This document shows, one piece after another, positions 60,197 through 64,000 of a DNA stretch of 64,000 nt. The position numbers and the translations under genes are program-made. Below the pieces are notes generated by a model. It did no database searches, had not been told where the DNA came from, and worked only from the letters and a program-made list of their open reading frames with translations. The DNA is taken from NCBI GenBank assembly GCA_902780405.1, contig CACZFI010000009.1, forward strand, positions 1 through 64,000, in the 5' to 3' direction. The first letter of the stretch is position 1, and every line of letters starts with the position of its first letter. This DNA is from an uncultured Lachnospiraceae bacterium (lineage in GTDB: Bacteria; Bacillota; Clostridia; Lachnospirales; Lachnospiraceae).

Positions 60197-63100
60197 TTAT
60201 GCGGAAAAATATCCCTTGATCGCTTCGACGAAGCCGAGACGTCCGGATGTAACAAGACGTCCGACGTTAAAGATGCCGAGTCTTCTGAACGATGCCAGCT
60301 TATGGCTGCCAAGCACTTCTCCCATCATATCGAAGAAGGTTTTCGGTTTCGGTACCGTGTTGGCACGATTCGGTTCTTCGGAAATCATGTTCTGAATTCT
60401 GTCAGCCAGCGAATTTTCCACGAGTGAGATCAGATTCTCACGCAGTTTTGCAACCTCGGGATCTGAATCCACACCGTCCGGATCCTTGGCAAATTTCTCC
60501 TGCTGGAGTTTGCGGAAATCATCATACGCCTTTTTGATTACCTCTCCCCATTTCTTATCTGCGAAGTAATATTCAAGACCTTTTTCAGCGGATTCTCTGG
60601 CGCTGTCATCCATCAGACGATCACGTCTTCTGTATAATTTTCTTTCGAGAGAGTCGATTCCCACGATATTGCGTGTCTTCTTCCTGAGCTTTCTTGTATA
60701 CTCGCTGACAAGTTTCTTCTCTCTTTCCTTCTTTTCCTCTTCCGTGAAGTTCTCCGGATGCTCTTTAATTTCCTTCAGACTGTCATATGCTTCCTGTATG
60801 CCCTTTCGCTCAACACCGTCAAGTTCTTTGACCCTTGCGATCCACTTTTTGAGATTCTCGTTATAGGTCTTCAGCTGTGCAAGGTTCGTAAGAGGCGCGG
60901 AAATGTCTTTTTTAAAGTCTTCCTCTTCCTCTCTGGCCGGAAGAAGTTTTACAGCATCATCCGCAAAAGGCATAACATGTGTCGTCTTCATATGAAACAG
61001 TACACCGGTCATGCTGAGGTGCGTGAATTCCCCTTCGTTCTTTGCTTCGATCATTTTGTCAAAATCAGCGCACACCGCATTCACAAGGTTCACATTGACC
61101 TTTTGCAGAATCTGCGACTGAAGGTATTTGTCTTCGAACTTCTCGGCAGACATGGAATTGTAATCTTTCAAAATCACGGAACTGTCCGGATTTAAGATTC
61201 CCTTCATCTCATGCAGTCTTGTAACCTTCACATCCTGGGTGCTCGTCTTCATCTTCTGATCTTTCATGATCGTAAGGATGGGATCCGCTCCGTGTTCAAC
61301 CTCCATCCTGTCGAACTTGTCGATCAACCGGTGGACTTCCTGCAGCTTTGCGTTCATGTCCTCAATGGTATTGTGCAGTCTCTGCTGCGCCTGGGAGAAA
61401 TTGAACACTGCCGCCGGCATCTCAAAGCCAAGTTCCTGCGCCTTGATCAGTGCCGCAAGGATACGCTGTCCGACATCCTGTTCCGTACCGAGTCTCATGA
61501 TCCGGCCGAATGTCTCGCGCAGTTTGGTCTCGTTTTCTTTGTAAAACTGTTCCGGCGTGTTCTCAAGGAGTGCATGGAAGCCGCGAAGGAAACCGTCCGG
61601 ATCCATAAACGTCGCACTCGTCATCATGAGCATGATCTGTTCCTGCTGCTTCTTGGTAAGCTGGGTACAGTTACCGAAATCGATCACGGTAGCACATTTG
61701 TCATCAATCATGATGTTGCCGGCATGCAGATCGCCGTGATAGAAACCTGCGCCGTATATGCCTTCGGTTACCCATTTCTCGGCAAGCTTTACGATATAGG
61801 TCTGCTTTCTCTCGAGGGAATTCTTAAGTGCAATCAGCTGTGCCCTCGCCTTGCCGTGTTCGGATACATTTTGCGCAGTGATCTTCAAGTTTTCTTTATC
61901 AAATGTACCGTCGTCCTTCTTTACATAGAATTTGGACAGTGCCTCATCCTTCTTTTGATCCACTTCCTCTATGAACTTGTCGACCGTCGTTCCCGGAGCC
62001 ATATCCACGATCATAGCGCTTTCCGTCGGCTCTGCAAGATCGGACAGTTTCATGGCCTGGACAATTTCCGCACCGTTGTCGTAGATCTGTCCGCTTACCA
62101 CATTTCTTGCCTCGATGGTCAGATCGACTTCTTCCTCAAAACGCTTCAGCTGGCCTTTGTAGGTTGCAAGCATACCGCCCGTCTCATCGGTCATGGCCGC
62201 GCAGGACTGCATCAGTGTCTTTTCACGCTCCATGCGGTTTCTCGCATCCGGCCGGAGCAGTTTTACAACGACCTGTTTTCCGTCCTCGGGAAGATTCGGT
62301 CCGTAAGCCTTGCACAGGAAGGCCTGTCCCACCGAAGCCGCACCCAGGGATTTGACCACATCAAGTTTGGTCAGACGCTTGTGGGAACGATCCACCAGGC
62401 TGGAAAGTTCTGCCGTAACAACCGCATCCGGAATCGGCATCAGGTTGGACTTCATATCCTTCACGGCAAGTTTCAGTTTCAGCGGAAGGGAATTCTCCGG
62501 AATTCCCTGCAGCATCTTCTGAAGCAGCGGTCCCGCGCCCTTAAAGACACCGCCCAGGAAGTTGCCCTGCACTTCCTCTTCGTATGCATCATACGCTTCC
62601 TGCGACTTGAAGTCCTCGACCTTTTTGCTGACACCGCTGTTTCTGATGGCGGAAGCGAACATCCTGCGCTTGTCCTCGTTGGACATATGCATAAAGTAGT
62701 TCTTCATGACCAGTTTCGTAAAAAGGCCCTGTCCGCGACGACCCTTTGTAGCATCATCGATGATGTTGTTTAAAGCCCTGGTCCCTTCCAGAGGGCTCAT
62801 CTGATCGTAATCTTTTTTCTTTTGCGCCTTATAACTTGCGAAACGATGGGACAGCGCTGACCTGAGATTGTTGAATCTGATCTTTCTGTCAAGCGGCTTC
62901 ATCGACCAGATGTTGTTCGGTATAAACACAGACTCATATTCTGCCCTAAAGCCGGGAGAGATGATCTCCGCAACCTCCATCAGCTTTTCATAACATTGCT
63001 TCTGTTCCTCAATGTCGAGATCACCTTCTGAAGGATTCGGTACTTTTGCCCATGTAAGCTCTTCGCCATCGTCAAACATCTTGTCGACGACCTTTTCGAT

Positions 63101-64000
63101 CTCTTTCTGAAATGATTTGGTAGAACCCAGGATGCTGGCGTCGATATCCTCCTCAACCTGTGCAAACTTTGTCTTGAGTTCTTCGGCTTTTATGGAAAGT
63201 CCTGTGGCAAGTTTTCCTTTTTGTATGGTCTCCCTGGACATCAGGAAAGCCCCCTCGGTATTTCGGATCTCGTCCATATCCTTGGATAAGACAACCGACT
63301 CAAGGTTATTGATAATGATCGCTTTTAATCCGCCCTGTTTTTCCGCTCCGGCCTCTTCGACGATATCTTCTCCCGGAAGCGCCATCTTTTCGACTGTCGC
63401 GCGTATAAGCTCCGGTTTGTTGATCATCAGAATGAAGGTGTCGAGATTCTTGTTCTCACCGATCACCTTCGGCATGAGCATATCAAAAATACGGCTTTTC
63501 TTTTTGGCTTCCCTGTTGCCCTTTCGTCCGGTCTTTGTATCATCCTTGATGTACTTGTCGTTGGTGTTCCAGCTCTCCTCGCCGTAGAGCATGTCCGCGA
63601 TGAAATTCTTGACTCTTAGCTCTTCCTGCGTCCATGCGGATGCCGCTGCCTCAGCCGTAGACTTCTCGATTTTGATCTGGTTCGTGGCTGCAACTCGCAT
63701 AAGCGGGTTGGTCTCCGTGCGATGTAAAAATGCAAGGGTCTCCGCAGCGTTGACTTTCTCAACCGAGGTATTCTCAATTCGGTTGACTTCTTTTATGATC
63801 TCGATGTTCTTCATCCGTCCGTCGAGAATCGCCGTCGCATAGTCATACAGCTTTTCATGACTGATATTGGAAAAGAATCCGGCATTTTTTCCGGTTGCGT
63901 GTTTGAGCACGGAAAGGCAGCGCTGTCTCAGCCGTCCCACGTCTCCCGGAGTCATTTGCTTTTCGTCCTTGTGCAGTGGCTGTAAGACCGCAAGTGCTTC
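60197..64000 (-). CDS. Very large ABC1/UbiB-like atypical kinase protein (5' partial)
   Basis: At least 1252 residues, with the frame open to the window edge. An ATG at 63955 exists, but 15 more codons continue upstream without a stop, so the true start may lie outside. The centre (about residues 530-790) is an ABC1/AarF/UbiB domain: the Ala-rich ATP loop GAASVGQAFLCKAYG, the Lys in VVVKLLRPDARNRME, the catalytic FYHGDLHAGNIMID and the metal motif VIDFGNCTQ. The regions before (1-500) and after (800-1250) are charged, helical and unrecognised; no signal peptide or membrane helix is seen. Normal UbiB proteins have about 500 residues. Role unknown. Confidence 0.8.
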   Translation of the reverse strand, partial: EALAVLQPLHKDEKQMTPGDVGRLRQRCLSVLKHATGKNAGFFSNISHEKLYDYATAILDGRMKNIEIIKEVNRIENTSVEKVNAAETLAFLHRTETNPLMRVAATNQIKIEKSTAEAAASAWTQEELRVKNFIADMLYGEESWNTNDKYIKDDTKTGRKGNREAKKKSRIFDMLMPKVIGENKNLDTFILMINKPELIRATVEKMALPGEDIVEEAGAEKQGGLKAIIINNLESVVLSKDMDEIRNTEGAFLMSRETIQKGKLATGLSIKAEELKTKFAQVEEDIDASILGSTKSFQKEIEKVVDKMFDDGEELTWAKVPNPSEGDLDIEEQKQCYEKLMEVAEIISPGFRAEYESVFIPNNIWSMKPLDRKIRFNNLRSALSHRFASYKAQKKKDYDQMSPLEGTRALNNIIDDATKGRRGQGLFTKLVMKNYFMHMSNEDKRRMFASAIRNSGVSKKVEDFKSQEAYDAYEEEVQGNFLGGVFKGAGPLLQKMLQGIPENSLPLKLKLAVKDMKSNLMPIPDAVVTAELSSLVDRSHKRLTKLDVVKSLGAASVGQAFLCKAYGPNLPEDGKQVVVKLLRPDARNRMEREKTLMQSCAAMTDETGGMLATYKGQLKRFEEEVDLTIEARNVVSGQIYDNGAEIVQAMKLSDLAEPTESAMIVDMAPGTTVDKFIEEVDQKKDEALSKFYVKKDDGTFDKENLKITAQNVSEHGKARAQLIALKNSLERKQTYIVKLAEKWVTEGIYGAGFYHGDLHAGNIMIDDKCATVIDFGNCTQLTKKQQEQIMLMMTSATFMDPDGFLRGFHALLENTPEQFYKENETKLRETFGRIMRLGTEQDVGQRILAALIKAQELGFEMPAAVFNFSQAQQRLHNTIEDMNAKLQEVHRLIDKFDRMEVEHGADPILTIMKDQKMKTSTQDVKVTRLHEMKGILNPDSSVILKDYNSMSAEKFEDKYLQSQILQKVNVNLVNAVCADFDKMIEAKNEGEFTHLSMTGVLFHMKTTHVMPFADDAVKLLPAREEEEDFKKDISAPLTNLAQLKTYNENLKKWIARVKELDGVERKGIQEAYDSLKEIKEHPENFTEEEKKEREKKLVSEYTRKLRKKTRNIVGIDSLERKLYRRRDRLMDDSARESAEKGLEYYFADKKWGEVIKKAYDDFRKLQQEKFAKDPDGVDSDPEVAKLRENLISLVENSLADRIQNMISEEPNRANTVPKPKTFFDMMGEVLGSHKLASFRRLGIFNVGRLVTSGRLGFVEAIKGYFSA

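Overview
The window reads as chromosome of an anaerobic Firmicute, most likely a gut or rumen Lachnospiraceae. This is inferred from the gene families: indolepyruvate:ferredoxin oxidoreductase with phenylacetate-CoA ligase and an ACT protein, DUF5711, DUF4125, an abundance of HD-GYP proteins, zinc-ribbon TIR proteins, Gram-positive type Shine-Dalgarno sites and consensus sigma-A promoters. No rRNA or tRNA gene and no CRISPR array was seen. Nearly all genes lie on the minus strand, so transcription runs from high to low coordinates.

Region 1 (1-18.4 kb) is mostly core metabolism and cell-surface functions: a CvpA/DUF5711/coiled-coil operon, a degenerate HD-GYP protein, leuA, a CorA-type transporter, the iorA-iorB-paaK-ACT operon for aromatic 2-oxoacid/aryl-CoA metabolism, a copper ATPase fused to a CopZ-like domain, serine acetyltransferase, and a membrane Ser/Thr kinase divergent from a small HTH protein. 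Two IR-bounded hairpin elements sit in the intergenic spaces. Region 2 (18.4-28.9 kb) holds dtd, a TPR-DUF4037-DUF4125 fusion, an HTH/DUF3990 pair that resembles a toxin-antitoxin module, a Zn/Cd efflux operon (HMA protein, P-type ATPase, ArsR) with promoter and operator both visible, a zinc-dependent phospholipase-like protein, and a HD-GYP/GGDEF pair.

Region 3 (28.9-46.5 kb) is an AT-richer accessory island that looks like a defence island. It contains four copies of a zinc-ribbon/TPR/TIR gene with near-identical front ends and different C-termini. Each is tied to a different partner: an FRG-domain protein, a reverse transcriptase, a RES-domain protein, or an SPFH/zinc-ribbon membrane module. 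One copy (32.5 kb) is an internal-deletion pseudogene. Another (36.2-38.6 kb) has been cut in two by a 1275-bp IS3-family element whose target duplication can be read, so the two flanking reading frames are one original gene of about 1007 codons. Between that gene and the reverse transcriptase lies a 138-nt region that folds, on paper, into a compact ncRNA: a 14-bp closing stem, three hairpins and a pseudoknot. A terminator-like hairpin follows it and then the RT start. The RT lacks retron signature motifs, so this RT-ncRNA unit is the best candidate here for an undescribed system. The island ends with an RHH regulator, two XRE regulators and a likely type I toxin/antisense-RNA locus bounded by inverted repeats.

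Region 4 (46.5-64 kb) returns to core-like genes: a secreted heptad-repeat protein with an MMPL/RND exporter, a TetR regulator, cardiolipin synthase, an RlmI-type methyltransferase, a metallophosphoesterase, a cytosolic ParB-like/BMP fusion, a DHH phosphoesterase, TcdA, a 7TM-PAS-HD-GYP protein, and a very large ABC1/UbiB-kinase-like protein that runs off the right edge.
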